DNA from: Halopseudomonas yangmingensis
GTDB lineage: Bacteria; Pseudomonadota; Gammaproteobacteria; Pseudomonadales; Pseudomonadaceae
Length of the DNA stretch: 64,000 nt
Reading direction: 5' to 3'
Assembly (NCBI RefSeq): GCF_900114825.1
Contig: NZ_FOUI01000011.1
Span: forward strand, 1 to 64,000
The notes under the pieces were generated by a model. It searched no databases, was not told the DNA's origin, and worked only from the letters and a program-made list of their open reading frames with translations. How positions within the stretch are numbered: the stretch's first letter is position 1; the number at the start of each line of letters is the position of its first letter. Shown piece by piece: positions 18,936 through 30,684 of the stretch. Made by a program: the position numbers and the translations under genes.

Positions 18936-19739
18936 TCAGGTGTCGATCTGCGGCAGTCGGAACAGCTGGCGGGCGGTGGCGCTGGTATGGGCAGCCAGTT
19001 GTTCGATCGGCTCGTCACGACAGCTGGCCAGCATCCTCGCCACTTCCGGCAGGAACGCCGGCTCGTTGCGGCGGTTGCGCGGGCGGGGCTGCAGGGTGCG
19101 TGGCAGCAACCAGGGTGCATCGCTTTCCAGCATCAGTCGTCCCGCCGGAATGTCACGCACCAGCCCCTGCAATTCCACGCCACGGCGTTCGTCACAGACC
19201 CAGCCGGTGATGCCGATGTGCAGGTCCAGATCCAGATAGGCATAGAGCGCCGCGCGGTCGGCAGTAAAACAGTGCACCACGGCACCGCACAGCCGGTCGC
19301 GGTAGTCGCGCAGTATCTCCAGCAGGCGTTCGGAGGCCTCGCGCTCGTGGATAAATACCGGCAATTGCAGCTCGGCCGCCAGTTGCAGTTGCTGTTCAAA
19401 GCACAGCTGCTGTTGCGGACGCGGGGAGAGGTCACGGTTGAAATCCAGCCCGCACTCGCCAATCGCACGGACCTGGCTGGCGCTGGCCAGTTGTTTCAGC
19501 GTCAGGCTGTCACTGCTGTGCCAGTGTTTGGCGTCGTGCGGATGCACACCAGCGGTACAGAACAGACGGTCGGGGAGGGCGTTGCAGAGTTCGCTGGCGC
19601 GTTCGCTGACGGCCAGTGAGGTGCCGGTCAGCAACAGCTGACTGACACCTGCCTGAAAGGCACGTTCAAGGACCTGTTGGCGGTCCTGATCGAAGGCGTC
19701 GTCCGTCAGGTTGACGCCAATGTCGACCAGTTGCACCAC
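18936..19739 (-). CDS. tatD: TatD family metal-dependent DNase/hydrolase
   Basis: The 267-residue TIM-barrel enzyme is a 3'-5' exonuclease family member. The N-terminal motif [12 protein letters not shown] is that of TatD proper rather than the HCH-type YcfH/YjjV paralogues. Other conserved pieces are [16 protein letters not shown] (metal Glu), FIHERE, VVHCFT and ESDAPWL. The start is GTG immediately after the deaD stop (TGAGTG), so the two are co-transcribed and probably coupled. Role in DNA repair or apoptosis-like DNA turnover is from the family. Confidence 0.92.
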   Translation of the reverse strand: MVQLVDIGVNLTDDAFDQDRQQVLERAFQAGVSQLLLTGTSLAVSERASELCNALPDRLFCTAGVHPHDAKHWHSSDSLTLKQLASASQVRAIGECGLDFNRDLSPRPQQQLCFEQQLQLAAELQLPVFIHEREASERLLEILRDYRDRLCGAVVHCFTADRAALYAYLDLDLHIGITGWVCDERRGVELQGLVRDIPAGRLMLESDAPWLLPRTLQPRPRNRRNEPAFLPEVARMLASCRDEPIEQLAAHTSATARQLFRLPQIDT

Positions 19740-21461
19740 TCAGCTCCGCGGACGGGCCTTGGGTTTGAACGGACGCTTTTCCGCGTTGTCGCGGCGCGGC
19801 GGACCCTTGCGCGGCGGCGGACGGCGGTCGTCGCTTTCACCCTCGGCCAGCGGCCACGGCTGAATGCGCAGGGCAATACCGTTGATCTCGACCTGCGACA
19901 GCCGGCTCAGGGTGGCGGCATCCAGCGCCGGCAGATACACCGCCGTGTGCTGCGGGAACAACTTGATGTTGCCAATCTGCGGGCGACGCAGGTTGCTGTT
20001 CTGGCACAGCGCATCGACCAGCGGCTTGGGCAGCATGCCGTTGGTACGACCGCCCTGCACCTTGTAGCGCACCAGACCGTCGTCCTGCTCGGCAAAACGC
20101 TCGGTGCTGCGCGGGGCAGCCTGTGGCAGATCGACAACCGGCTCGATCAGGGCCTTGGCACTTGGCAGCATCGACAGCAGGCAGGCGGCCAATTCCTCGG
20201 CATCCAGCGTGGTTAGCTCCATCAAGTCGCGTACCAGTTGCTGCTGGGTGGCGCCGACTTTCTCACTGGCAGTGTTCAGGCGGGTAGCCAGCTTGCCCAG
20301 GCGACCACTGCGCACCGCATCGGCGCTCGGCAGTGCCTGTTGCTCGATCTTCTGTCCGGTGGCCTTTTCCAGGGCGAACAGCAGGCGCCGCTCACGCGGG
20401 GTGGCAAACAGGATCGCGGTGCCCTGGCGACCGGCACGGCCGGTACGGCCAATCCGGTGCACATAGGACTCGCTGTCGTGCGGCAGGTCGTAATTCAGAA
20501 CGTGGGTGATGCGCTCGACATCCAGACCACGGGCCGCTACGTCAGTCGCTACCACGATATCCAGCTGGCCGCGCTTGAGGCGCTCGACCACCTGCTCGCG
20601 CAGTTGCTGGCTGAGGTCGCCGTTCAGTGCGGCGGCGGCAAAGCCACGCGCCTCAAGACGCTCGGCCAGCTCCATGCTGGCGGTCTTGGTGCGCACAAAA
20701 ACGATCATCGCATCGACCGGCTCCACTTCCAGCAGGCGGGTCATGGCGTCGAGCTTGTGGTGGTTGGCCACTTCCCAGACCTTCTGGGTAATGGTGTCCA
20801 GGCTGCTCTTGGCACCGCTGTGCAGGCGGATTTCCTTCGGCTCGTGCAGGTGCTTGTGCGCCACGTTGCGCACGCCCGGCGGCATGGTCGCGGAGAACAG
20901 CGCGCGCTGGCAGTCATCCGGTACTTCGTCGAAGACCATTTCCAGGTCATCGGCAAAGCCCATCTTGAGCATCTCGTCGGCTTCGTCGAGCACCAGGTAT
21001 TTCAGTTCCTGCAGCTTCAACGTGCCGCGACGCAGGTGGTCGGTCAGACGGCCGGGGGTGGCAACCACCACCTGCACGCCACGTTCCAGCGCCTTGAACT
21101 GCGGAGCAAAGGCCGAGCCGCCATACAGCGCCAGCACGGTAAAGCCGCGCAGGTTCTGTGCATAGCGCTGCAGTGCCTCGGCAACCTGCAGGGCCAGCTC
21201 GCGGGTCGGCGTCAGGATCAGCGCCTGAGTGGCACGCATGCTTGGCTCGATGCAGGCCAGCAACGGCAGGGCAAAGGCCGCCGTCTTGCCGGTGCCGGTC
21301 TGCGCCAGACCGAGCAGGTCATGGCCGGCCAGCAAAGTGGGAATGGCCTCGGCCTGAATCGGGGAGGGTGTTTCATAACCGAGGCTGTTAAGAGCGTCGA
21401 GGAGCGGTGCAGGCAAGCCAAGATCGGCAAACTGCGGTGCCGCCGGAGCGGTATCGGACAT
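19740..21461 (-). CDS. deaD: ATP-dependent RNA helicase, DeaD/CsdA type
   Basis: The 573-residue DEAD-box helicase unwinds structured RNA, typically for ribosome assembly and cold adaptation. Motifs seen in order: Q motif near YETPSPIQAEAIP, Walker A AQTGTGKT, PTRELALQ, D-E-A-D in VLDEADEML, S-A-T, ARGLDVERI and HRIGRTGR. The C-terminal third contains a DbpA/CsdA-like RNA-binding domain (region with KLFPQHTAVYLPALD) and a basic tail ending KPKARPRS. It is the first gene of a leftward unit with tatD. A GCGGCA/TGCCGC hairpin (21510-21525) lies in its leader. Confidence 0.93.
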   Translation of the reverse strand: MSDTAPAAPQFADLGLPAPLLDALNSLGYETPSPIQAEAIPTLLAGHDLLGLAQTGTGKTAAFALPLLACIEPSMRATQALILTPTRELALQVAEALQRYAQNLRGFTVLALYGGSAFAPQFKALERGVQVVVATPGRLTDHLRRGTLKLQELKYLVLDEADEMLKMGFADDLEMVFDEVPDDCQRALFSATMPPGVRNVAHKHLHEPKEIRLHSGAKSSLDTITQKVWEVANHHKLDAMTRLLEVEPVDAMIVFVRTKTASMELAERLEARGFAAAALNGDLSQQLREQVVERLKRGQLDIVVATDVAARGLDVERITHVLNYDLPHDSESYVHRIGRTGRAGRQGTAILFATPRERRLLFALEKATGQKIEQQALPSADAVRSGRLGKLATRLNTASEKVGATQQQLVRDLMELTTLDAEELAACLLSMLPSAKALIEPVVDLPQAAPRSTERFAEQDDGLVRYKVQGGRTNGMLPKPLVDALCQNSNLRRPQIGNIKLFPQHTAVYLPALDAATLSRLSQVEINGIALRIQPWPLAEGESDDRRPPPRKGPPRRDNAEKRPFKPKARPRS

Positions 21462-21509
21462 ACGGAGAATAAACCTTGGGGGAGTAAAGAGCGGAAGTAT
21501 ACGCCATAC

Positions 21510-21535
21510 GCGGCAGAATTGCCGCAGGGTTTTTC
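21510..21535. promoter_or_regulatory. Leader hairpin between deaD and the GST gene
   Basis: GCGGCA (21510-21515) and TGCCGC (21520-21525) form a six-base-pair stem with a GAAT loop, followed on the plus strand by AGGGTTTTT. It lies in the 138-base divergent region. On the minus strand it would be in the 5' leader of deaD, where cold-shock helicase genes often have structured leaders. Function is not shown. Confidence 0.35.
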
Positions 21536-21599
21536 AGCGGCTGGCATAAAAGCCTGACCGGTGGCAGGCTGAACAGCCATACAACAGGAGGGCAGCCGC

Positions 21600-22586
21600 A
21601 TGGGCCGACTGGTCGAAGGTATCTGGTACGACGAATGGTACGACACCGACAGCAGCGACGGGCGCTTTGTCCGCGAGGACGCCGGCTTCCGCCATCGCAT
21701 AGAGGAGGGCGGACGCTTCGCCCCGGAATCCGCACGCTACCACCTGTACGTTTCGCTGGCCTGCCCCTGGGCCCATCGCACGCTGATCCTGCGCAAGCTC
21801 AAGGGCCTGGAAGCGCACATAGACGTTACCAGCGTGCACCCGCACATGCTTGACCAGGGCTGGACCTACGACACCCCCGAGCCGCTCTACGGCTTTACCC
21901 GGCATCACCAGCTGTACACCCTGGCCAAACCCGACTACAGCGGCCGGGTCACAGTGCCGGTGCTCTGGGACCGCCAGCAGCAGACCATCGTCAACAACGA
22001 ATCGTCCGAGATTCTGCGGCTGTTCAACAGCGCCTTTAACCAACTGACCGGCAACCGCGACGACTACTGCCCGGCCGACCTGCAGGACGAGATCGAGCGG
22101 CTTAACCGGCGCATCTACGACGAGGTCAACAACGGTGTCTACAAGGCCGGCTTTGCCACCAGCCAGAGTGCCTACGAGGAAGCCTGCCAGACCCTGTTCG
22201 GCGCGCTGGACTGGCTGGAACAACTGCTTGGCGAACGCCGCTACCTGACCGGCGGCCAGCTCACCGAAGCCGACTGGCGACTGTTCACCACGCTGCTGCG
22301 CTTTGATCCGGTGTACCACGGCCACTTCAAGTGCAACATCCGGCGCCTCGCCGACTACCCGAACCTGACCGGCTACACCCGCGAACTGTACCAGTGGCCT
22401 GGCGTCGCCGACACCTGCGATTTCTGGCATATCAGGCAGCACTACTATTACAGCCACGACATGATCAACCCGACCCGCGTGGTGCCGCTGGGTGAAGGGC
22501 CAGACCTGCAACAACCCCACCAGCGCGACTGGCTGCCGCAGGCCGACAGCGGCGCGTTACGGCAAAAAAACCGCAGCGGCGCTTGA
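21600..22586 (+). CDS. Glutathionyl-hydroquinone reductase (Xi-class GST)
   Basis: The 328-residue protein carries the xi-class catalytic motif C55-P-W-A-H-R in SLACPWAHRTLI, with the N-terminal WYDTDSSDGRF stretch typical of the YqjG/EcfG/PcpF family. These enzymes reductively remove glutathione from glutathionyl-hydroquinones. The C-terminal helical domain has the conserved DWRLFTTLLRFDPVYHGHFKCN segment. AGGAGG lies 8 bases before the ATG. It is divergent from deaD. Its stop codon overlaps the -35 box of the tRNA-Asp promoter. Confidence 0.92.
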   Translation: MGRLVEGIWYDEWYDTDSSDGRFVREDAGFRHRIEEGGRFAPESARYHLYVSLACPWAHRTLILRKLKGLEAHIDVTSVHPHMLDQGWTYDTPEPLYGFTRHHQLYTLAKPDYSGRVTVPVLWDRQQQTIVNNESSEILRLFNSAFNQLTGNRDDYCPADLQDEIERLNRRIYDEVNNGVYKAGFATSQSAYEEACQTLFGALDWLEQLLGERRYLTGGQLTEADWRLFTTLLRFDPVYHGHFKCNIRRLADYPNLTGYTRELYQWPGVADTCDFWHIRQHYYYSHDMINPTRVVPLGEGPDLQQPHQRDWLPQADSGALRQKNRSGA

Positions 22587-22610
22587 CTCTGCTGCCGGGC
22601 CGTATAGAAT
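22583..22610 (+). promoter_or_regulatory. Sigma-70 promoter of tRNA-Asp
   Basis: TTGACT (22583-22588) and TAGAAT (22605-22610) are separated by 16 bases, each one mismatch from consensus. A GC-only discriminator, GCGCGCC, follows at 22611-22617, as in stringently controlled stable-RNA promoters. Transcription would start near 22618, about 56 bases before the mature tRNA. Confidence 0.75.
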
Positions 22611-22673
22611 GCGCGCCAGTCCGGTCGACAGGGTGGCCCCACCCGATCCCCAGTGGTGTTGCCGGATCAACGC

Positions 22674-22750
22674 GCAGCGGTAGTTCAGTCGGTTAGAATA
22701 CCGGCCTGTCACGCCGGGGGTCGCGGGTTCGAGTCCCGTCCGCTGCGCCA
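22674..22750 (+). tRNA. tRNA-Asp (anticodon GTC)
   Basis: A complete 77-base cloverleaf. The acceptor stem GCAGCGG pairs with CCGCTGC; the discriminator is G and the CCA end is encoded. The anticodon stem CCGGC/GCCGG encloses the loop CTGTCAC with anticodon GTC at 22708-22710. The T arm is GCGGG-TTCGAGT-CCCGT (one G-T pair). It stands alone, with its own promoter and terminator. An accessory restriction-modification block begins about 310 bases downstream, and tRNA 3' ends are common integration sites, but no direct repeat of the 3' end was found in the window. Confidence 0.97.
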
Positions 22751-22757
22751 TCTACGA

Positions 22758-22792
22758 AAGCCCCTGATCAGCAATGATCAGGGGCTTTTTTG
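22758..22792 (+). terminator. Rho-independent terminator of tRNA-Asp
   Basis: AAGCCCCTGATCA (22758-22770) pairs perfectly with TGATCAGGGGCTT (22775-22787) around a GCAA loop, and the hairpin continues into a T run. It starts eight bases after the CCA end. Confidence 0.93.
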
Positions 22793-23061
22793 TTACCTAA
22801 CCCGCTTACCACCCCACACCGTTTTGGCCACTGGCTTTCGCAATGCGCTGTGCTGGTGCGCTGGCTGCTTTACTCAGGCGGTCGCTCTGGCTAATGTGAA
22901 CGGCATCACGCTATGGCGGGTCGCGGTAATCCAGGGACGGCACTTCAGGGTATTTGCAGTTTGCTACTGCCTTTCTCGAAACGTCCCCTATCTTCTGCGG
23001 CTTGCCTTGCCACCGAACAGTTTGGCGTGCAGCCCAGCGCTGTGCGCTTGAGGAGTTGTAG
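22793..23061. other. Intergenic region between tRNA-Asp and hsdM
   Basis: About 270 bases without a supportable gene. A ribosome site (GAGGAG at 23050-23055) ends it, seven bases before the hsdM ATG. It should contain the hsdM promoter, but no convincing -35/-10 pair was seen. The part around 22910-22995 contains GGCGGGTCGCGGTAATCCAG and CCTTTCTCGAAACGTCCCC, which look like non-coding remnant sequence rather than a gene. If the RM block is an island, its left junction would lie here. Confidence 0.4.
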
Positions 23062-25036
<1,975 letters not shown>

Positions 25037-25047
<11 letters not shown>

Positions 25048-26374
25048 GGTGAGCTATACAAGCCTTGCTGATATCTGTTGCGATGTTAGCTATGGCTATA
25101 CAGAGAGCGCGACAAGCGAAGCTGTCGGCCCAAAGTTCTTGCGCATCACTGATATTCAGGGTGGCACGCTTGACTGGAATAAAGTTCCGTACTGCCCGGC
25201 TACTGACGCTAATACTAAGAAATATGCACTTGAGATTGGCGACATTGTAATTGCACGTACAGGTAACTCGACGGGGGAGAACACGCAGCTGTCAACTGAG
25301 CCGCCGCCTGCGGTCTTCGCTTCTTACTTGATACGTTTTCGTCCAGACGCATCACGTGTTAATCCTTTTTTCGTGGGTTATCAGTTGAGGTCTGAGCGAT
25401 TTCGACAGTACGTACTGGCAGTGCGGAGTGGTTCAGCGCAGCCAGGTGCAAATGCCAAGCAGCTGGGGGCCTTCACTGTCGAGTTAATTGATCGGGCACT
25501 TCAAGATGAGGCGGTCGAAATACTGAGAGCACTCGACGAACGCATCACCCTGCTACGCGAAACCAACGCCACCCTAGAAGCCATCGCCCAGGCGCTGTTC
25601 AAATCCTGGTTCGTCGATTTCGACCCCGTGCGCGCCAAGGCCGAAGGCCGCCAGCCGGAAGGCATGGACGCCACCACCGCCGCCCTGTTCCCCGATAGCT
25701 TCGAAGAGTCCGAGCTGGGCTTGGTGCCGAAGGGGTGGGCTGAGGTAAGGCTTGGCCAGCTTTGTACCTTTCAGAAAGGGTGCTCCTATAAGGGTGATGG
25801 CCTTTCAGATGATCAAGGTGCGTATATGTTTAACCTTGGTTGTTTTAATGCTCCGAGGGTGTATGCCTTTGAAAGGGTAAAGCGATACACAGGGGAGTTT
25901 AAAGATAAACATCGTGTGACGGCTGGCGACTTGATCATTGCCAATACTGATATGACCCAGCATCGAGCCATTTTGGGGAGGCCACTTGTGATCCCTGAAG
26001 GAATGAATCCTGGGTTTGTCTCTCATCACGTCTTTAAAGTGGTGATCAACCAAGGGTATGGCGTTGGGATAAAGCCCTTTTTATTTTTCTGCTTCTTGCA
26101 GCCATCATTTCGAGAGCGAGCGGTTGGTTACGCGACCGGAACCACGGTGCTAGCGTTGCCAAGAGATGCGCTAGAACAACATTTAATCTACTTGCCTAGT
26201 TATGAGTTGCTTAAAGTTTTTGCCGAGTGTTGTGATCCCATTTTTGCCGCAATCAAGTCCAATGAGCTTCAAGCCCAAACCCTCACCCAACTGCGCGACA
26301 CCCTCTTACCCCGCCTGATCTCCGGCCAGCTGCGCCTGCCGGAAGCCGAAGCCACTGTTGAGGAGGTTTTGTAA
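25037..26374 (+). CDS. hsdS: Type I restriction-modification specificity subunit
   Basis: About 445 residues with two target-recognition domains (about 1-150 and 235-395). They are separated by a conserved helical spacer, [37 protein letters not shown] (about 160-200 and on), and closed by the matching distal helix with [18 protein letters not shown] use the ATG at 25037, inside the end of hsdM; an in-frame TTG at 25022 is the alternative. The two recognition domains (roughly 25050-25500 and 25740-26270) are visibly richer in A/T and rare codons than the conserved parts, a usual sign of domain exchange. The stop overlaps the fic start by one base (TAATG). Confidence 0.94.
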
Positions 26375-27450
26375 TGACCTTTAACCGTAGTGAGCCATAC
26401 AACGATCTGCCTTTGCTGCCGCCGGGCGTCGAGCTGGAAAGTCGCGCCGTGCTGAAGCAGGCGATTGCCGCCAACCGGGTACTGGCTAATCTGCGCGGCC
26501 TGGCTGCCAAGATTCCCAACCAGGGCATGCTGATCAACAGCATCGTGTTGCAGGAAGCGCGGCTGTCCTCGGAAATCGAAAATATCGTCACCACTAATGA
26601 CGAGCTGTACCGGGCTGCCGCCGATGCCGATGGCAAGACCGACCCGCACACCAAGGAAGTGCTGCGCTACCGCCAGGCGCTGTATCGCGGCTTTCAGGCG
26701 CTGAAGGAACGACCGCTGAACACCAACCTGTTTATCGAGATGGTGCGGTTGATCAAGCAGGTCGAGCTGGGCATCCGTGCGGTGCCCGGCACTGCGCTGA
26801 AAAACGACCTGGGTGAGGTGATCTACACCCCGCCCGAGGGCGAACGTCGTATCCGCGAGCTGCTGGGCAATCTGGAGCAGTTCATTCACGTCGAGGACGA
26901 CCTGGATCCGCTGGTGAAAATGGCGGTGCTGCACTATCAGTTCGAGGCCATCCACCCCTTCCCCGACGGCAATGGCCGAACCGGGCGGATTCTCAATCTG
27001 CTGTTTCTGGTGGAAAAGGGCCTGCTGGATATTCCGGTGCTGTTCCTGTCCCGCTACATCATCGCCAACCGGATGGATTACTACCGGGGCTTGCGGCAGG
27101 TCACCGAAGAGCAGGACTGGGAGAGCTGGATCCTGTTCATGCTCCGGGCGGTGGAAAGCACGGCGCAGCATACCTTCGATCAGGTCACCCGCATCCTGGA
27201 TCTCATGGAGTCGGTACGGGAGCGGGTGCAGCGCGAAGAGCCGGGGATCTACAGCAAGGATCTGATTGAGCTGATCTTCCGTGAGCCCTACACCAAGATC
27301 CAGTTCGTCGTGGATCTCGGCCTGGCCAAGCGCCAGACAGCCTCCAGTTATCTGCAGGCTCTTGCCGGACGGGGTATCTTGCGCGAACAGAAAATCGGCA
27401 GGGAGAAGTACTACATCAACGATGCGCTACTGCTTGAGCTGACGCGTTGA
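26374..27450 (+). CDS. Fic family AMPylase with wHTH domain, embedded in hsd operon
   Basis: The 358-residue protein has an N-terminal inhibitory helix motif S65-S-E-I-E69-N70 (class II, [S/T]xxxE[G/N]) and an intact catalytic loop H-P-F-P-D-G-N-G-R-T-G-R starting near residue 194. The His and both Arg residues needed for AMP transfer are present. Residues about 295-358 form a winged-helix-like C-terminal domain (KRQTASSYLQALAGRGIL). AGGAGG stands seven bases before the ATG. It sits between hsdS and hsdR and is co-oriented, so it is probably co-regulated with restriction. The target of AMPylation is unknown. Possible roles are control of the RM complex or self-regulation through the DNA-binding domain (inference). 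Confidence 0.93.
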   Translation: MTFNRSEPYNDLPLLPPGVELESRAVLKQAIAANRVLANLRGLAAKIPNQGMLINSIVLQEARLSSEIENIVTTNDELYRAAADADGKTDPHTKEVLRYRQALYRGFQALKERPLNTNLFIEMVRLIKQVELGIRAVPGTALKNDLGEVIYTPPEGERRIRELLGNLEQFIHVEDDLDPLVKMAVLHYQFEAIHPFPDGNGRTGRILNLLFLVEKGLLDIPVLFLSRYIIANRMDYYRGLRQVTEEQDWESWILFMLRAVESTAQHTFDQVTRILDLMESVRERVQREEPGIYSKDLIELIFREPYTKIQFVVDLGLAKRQTASSYLQALAGRGILREQKIGREKYYINDALLLELTR

Positions 27451-27462
27451 CAGGTTGATCGG

Positions 27463-27492
27463 ATCGACACATTCCCATTATGTGTCGATTTT
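27463..27492 (+). terminator. Inverted repeat / possible terminator after fic
   Basis: ATCGACACAT (27463-27472) and ATGTGTCGAT (27480-27489) are perfect ten-base arms around TCCCATT, followed by TTT. It lies 13 bases after the fic stop and could end or attenuate transcription before hsdR. The same half-site recurs in the next palindrome, so it may instead be a protein-binding site. Confidence 0.55.
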
Positions 27493-27522
27493 CAGGTGAT
27501 TTTTAAACACGTTTTTCCGTCA

Positions 27523-27539
27523 TGTCGATGGAATCGACA
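27523..27539. promoter_or_regulatory. Palindrome before hsdR, candidate operator
   Basis: TGTCGAT-GGA-ATCGACA is a perfect seven-base inverted repeat with a three-base spacer, ending 19 bases before the hsdR start. Its half-site TGTCGAT is also the outer end of each arm in the hairpin at 27463-27489. A dimeric regulator, perhaps the Fic wHTH domain, could bind here; that is inference. Confidence 0.45.
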
Positions 27540-27558
27540 GATCAAGGATCGAGCAGTA

Positions 27559-30500
27559 ATGACCGAAGACCAACTGGAACAGGAAGCCCTCGGCTGGCTC
27601 GGTGAGCTGGGTTACACCCACCTCTACGGGCCGGATATCGCCCACGATGGCGATAACCCCGAGCGCGGCAGTTACCGCGAGGTGCTGCTGGGCATGCGCT
27701 TGCGGGCAGCGGTGGCGCGGCTGAATCCGCAGATTCCGCCAGCGGCGCGGGAGGATGCGCTGCGTCAGGTACTGGAGCTGGGGCTACCGGTGCAGTTGTC
27801 GGTCAATCGCCTGTTCCATCGGTTGCTGGTGGGCGGGGTGCCGGTGCAGTACCAGAAGGATGGCGAAACCCGTGGCGATTTTGTGCGGCTGATCGACTGG
27901 GCCGATGTGCGTGCCAATGAGTGGCTGGCGGTCAACCAGTTCAGCATTCAGGGGCCAAAGCACACGCGCCGGCCAGACATCATCCTGTTCGTCAACGGCC
28001 TGCCGCTGGTGCTGCTGGAGCTGAAGAATCCGGCGGATGTGAATGCCGATCTGATCAAGGCCTTTGACCAGTTGCAGACCTACAAGGAGCAGATTCCCGA
28101 TCTGTTCCACTACAACGAGATTCTGGTGATCAGCGATGGCAGCGAGGCGCGCATGGGCTCGCTGTCGGCGGACATCGAGCGGTTTGCCCGCTGGCGCACC
28201 ATCGACGGGGTGACGGTTGATCCGCTGGGTGCCTTCAATGAGCTGGAAACCCTGCTGCGCGGGGTGCTGGAGCCGTCAACCCTGCTGGATTACCTGCGCT
28301 ATTTCGTGTTGTTCGAGGATGACGGCCGCCTGGTGAAGAAGATTGCCGGCTATCACCAGTTCCATGCCGTGCGTGCGGCGATCCAGCAGGTGGTGCGCGC
28401 CTCGCGGCCGGGTGGGACGCAGAAGGGCGGGGTGGTCTGGCATACCCAGGGCTCGGGCAAGAGCATCACCATGACCTGCTTTGCTGCGCGGGTGATGCAG
28501 GACGCGGCGATGGAGAACCCGACCATTGTGGTGATCACCGACCGTAACGATCTGGATGGCCAGCTGTTCGGGGTGTTTTCGCTGTCGCAGGATCTGCTGC
28601 GCGAGCAGCCGGTGCAGGTGCTGACCCGTGGTGATCTGCGCGAGAAGCTCGGCAACCGGCCAAGTGGCGGGATTATCTTCGCGACCATCCAGAAGTTTAT
28701 GCCGGGCGAGGATGAGGACAGCTTTCCGGTGCTGTCGACCCGCTCGAATATTGTGGTGGTGGCCGACGAGGCGCACCGCACCCAGTATGGTTTCAGTGCT
28801 TCTTTGAAGACACCCGACCTGCAGGCCGCCGAGCCCGGTGCGCGTTACCAGGTAGGTTATGCCCAGCACCTGCGTGATGCGCTGCCGAACGCTACCTTTG
28901 TGGCCTTTACCGGCACCCCGGTGTCCAGCGAGGACCGCGATACGCGGGCGGTGTTCGGTGATTACATCCACGTCTACGACATGCAGCAGGCCAAGGAAGA
29001 CGGCGCTACGGTGGCGATCTATTACGAGTCGCGGCTGGCCAGGCTGTCGTTAAAGGAGGCCGAGCTGGAGCAGCTGGACGAGGAAGTGGACGAGCTGGCC
29101 GAGGACGAGGAGGAAGACCAGCAGTCGCGGCTGAAATCGCGCTGGGCAGCGCTGGAGAAGGTGGTGGGTGCCGAGCCACGCATCCATAGTGTGGCGACCG
29201 ATCTGGTGGCGCACTTCGAGGAGCGCAATCAGGCGCAGAGCGGCAAGGCCATGGTGGTGGCGATGAGCCGGGAAATCTGCGTGCACCTGTACAACGCGAT
29301 TGTCGCCCTGCGCCCGGAGTGGCACGACGATGACCCGGAAAAGGGCGCGATCAAGATCGTGATGACCGGCAGTGCCTCGGACAAGGCGCTGCTGCGCCCG
29401 CATATCTATCCCGGCCAGGTGAAAAAACGTCTGGAAAAGCGCTTCAAGGACCCGGCCGACCCCCTGCAGCTGGTGATAGTGCGCGATATGTGGCTGACCG
29501 GCTTTGATGCACCCTGTGTGCATACGCTGTATGTCGACAAGCCGATGAAGGGCCACAATCTGATGCAGGCGATTGCCCGGGTGAACCGGGTGTTCAAGGA
29601 TAAGCAGGGCGGGCTGGTGGTGGATTACATCGGCATTGCCAACGAGCTGAAGGCGGCGCTGAAGGAATACACCGCGAGCAAGGGGCGTGGTCGTCCGACG
29701 GTGGATGCGCATGAGGCCTATGCGCTGCTGGAAGAGCGCCTCGACGTGCTGCGCGGCTTGCTGCACGGCTTTGATTACAGCGATTACCTGACCGGCGGCC
29801 ATCGCCTGCTGGCCGGTGCGGCCAACCATGTGCTGGGGCTGGAGGACGGCAAGAAGCGCTTTGCCGACAATGCGCTGGCGATGAGCAAGGCCTTTACCCT
29901 GTGCTGCACCCTCGACGAGGCCCGCGCGGTACGCGAGGAGGTGGCGTTTCTGCAGGCGATCAAGGTGCTGCTGACCAAGCGCGATATCAGCGCCCGCAAG
30001 AAAACCGACGAGGAGCGCGAACTGGCGATCCGGCAGATTATCGGCAATGCGGTGGTGTCCGGCGAGGTGGTGGATGTGTTCCAGGCGGTCGGGCTGGACA
30101 AGCCGAATATCGGCCTGCTGGATGACGAGTTTCTTGCCGAGGTGCGTAATCTGCCGGAAAAGAATCTGGCGGTGGAGCTGCTGGAGCGGCTGCTGGAAGG
30201 TGAGATCAAGAGCAGGTTCTCCAGCAATCTGGCCCAGGAGAAGAAGTTCTCCGAGCTGCTGGGCAACGTGATCCAGCGTTACCAGAACCGTTCGATAGAA
30301 ACTGCCCAGGTCATCGAAGAGCTGATCGAGATGGCGAAAAAGTTCGCCGCCGCCAGCCAGCGCGGCGAGCAACTGGGACTGAATGACGACGAGCTGGCGT
30401 TCTATGACGCGCTGGCCAACAACGAGGCCTCGGTGCGCGAACTGGGCGACGAGATCCTTGCCAAAATTGCCCATGAACTGACCGACAACCTGCGCCAGAA

Positions 30501-30660
30501 CGTGACCGTGGACTGGAACAACCGCGACAGCGTACGCGCCAGGCTGCGGCTGATGGTCAAGCGTATCCTGCGCAAGTACAAGTACCCGCCGGACCAGGCC
30601 GAGGAAGCCGCACAACTGGTGCTGGCGCAGGCCGAGACGCTGTGTGAGGCGTGGTTGTGA
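27559..30660 (+). CDS. hsdR: Type I restriction endonuclease subunit R
   Basis: The 1033-residue motor subunit cuts unmethylated DNA after ATP-driven translocation. The N-terminal PD-(D/E)xK nuclease reads RRPDIILF...LLELK near residues 137-156. The SF2 helicase follows, with Walker A T-Q-G-S-G-K-S near 296, [16 protein letters not shown] in [12 protein letters not shown] near 402, FTGTP, and motif [12 protein letters not shown]. The C-terminal helical region contacts the methylase. I start at the ATG at 27559 (AAGGA ten bases before); the open frame extends 21 codons upstream across the palindromic region, without homology. All catalytic motifs look intact. Confidence 0.94.
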   Translation: MTEDQLEQEALGWLGELGYTHLYGPDIAHDGDNPERGSYREVLLGMRLRAAVARLNPQIPPAAREDALRQVLELGLPVQLSVNRLFHRLLVGGVPVQYQKDGETRGDFVRLIDWADVRANEWLAVNQFSIQGPKHTRRPDIILFVNGLPLVLLELKNPADVNADLIKAFDQLQTYKEQIPDLFHYNEILVISDGSEARMGSLSADIERFARWRTIDGVTVDPLGAFNELETLLRGVLEPSTLLDYLRYFVLFEDDGRLVKKIAGYHQFHAVRAAIQQVVRASRPGGTQKGGVVWHTQGSGKSITMTCFAARVMQDAAMENPTIVVITDRNDLDGQLFGVFSLSQDLLREQPVQVLTRGDLREKLGNRPSGGIIFATIQKFMPGEDEDSFPVLSTRSNIVVVADEAHRTQYGFSASLKTPDLQAAEPGARYQVGYAQHLRDALPNATFVAFTGTPVSSEDRDTRAVFGDYIHVYDMQQAKEDGATVAIYYESRLARLSLKEAELEQLDEEVDELAEDEEEDQQSRLKSRWAALEKVVGAEPRIHSVATDLVAHFEERNQAQSGKAMVVAMSREICVHLYNAIVALRPEWHDDDPEKGAIKIVMTGSASDKALLRPHIYPGQVKKRLEKRFKDPADPLQLVIVRDMWLTGFDAPCVHTLYVDKPMKGHNLMQAIARVNRVFKDKQGGLVVDYIGIANELKAALKEYTASKGRGRPTVDAHEAYALLEERLDVLRGLLHGFDYSDYLTGGHRLLAGAANHVLGLEDGKKRFADNALAMSKAFTLCCTLDEARAVREEVAFLQAIKVLLTKRDISARKKTDEERELAIRQIIGNAVVSGEVVDVFQAVGLDKPNIGLLDDEFLAEVRNLPEKNLAVELLERLLEGEIKSRFSSNLAQEKKFSELLGNVIQRYQNRSIETAQVIEELIEMAKKFAAASQRGEQLGLNDDELAFYDALANNEASVRELGDEILAKIAHELTDNLRQNVTVDWNNRDSVRARLRLMVKRILRKYKYPPDQAEEAAQLVLAQAETLCEAWL

Positions 30661-30684
30661 TCACCTTTTAACCGGATATTTCCC

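Noticed and set aside
22653-23051. Open frame running through tRNA-Asp and its terminator
   Set aside because: It overlaps the tRNA and a strong terminator, so cannot be a normal gene.
27496-27558. Upstream start of hsdR
   Set aside because: The extra 21 residues cross the palindromes and are AT-rich without homology; the ATG at 27559 begins the conserved domain.
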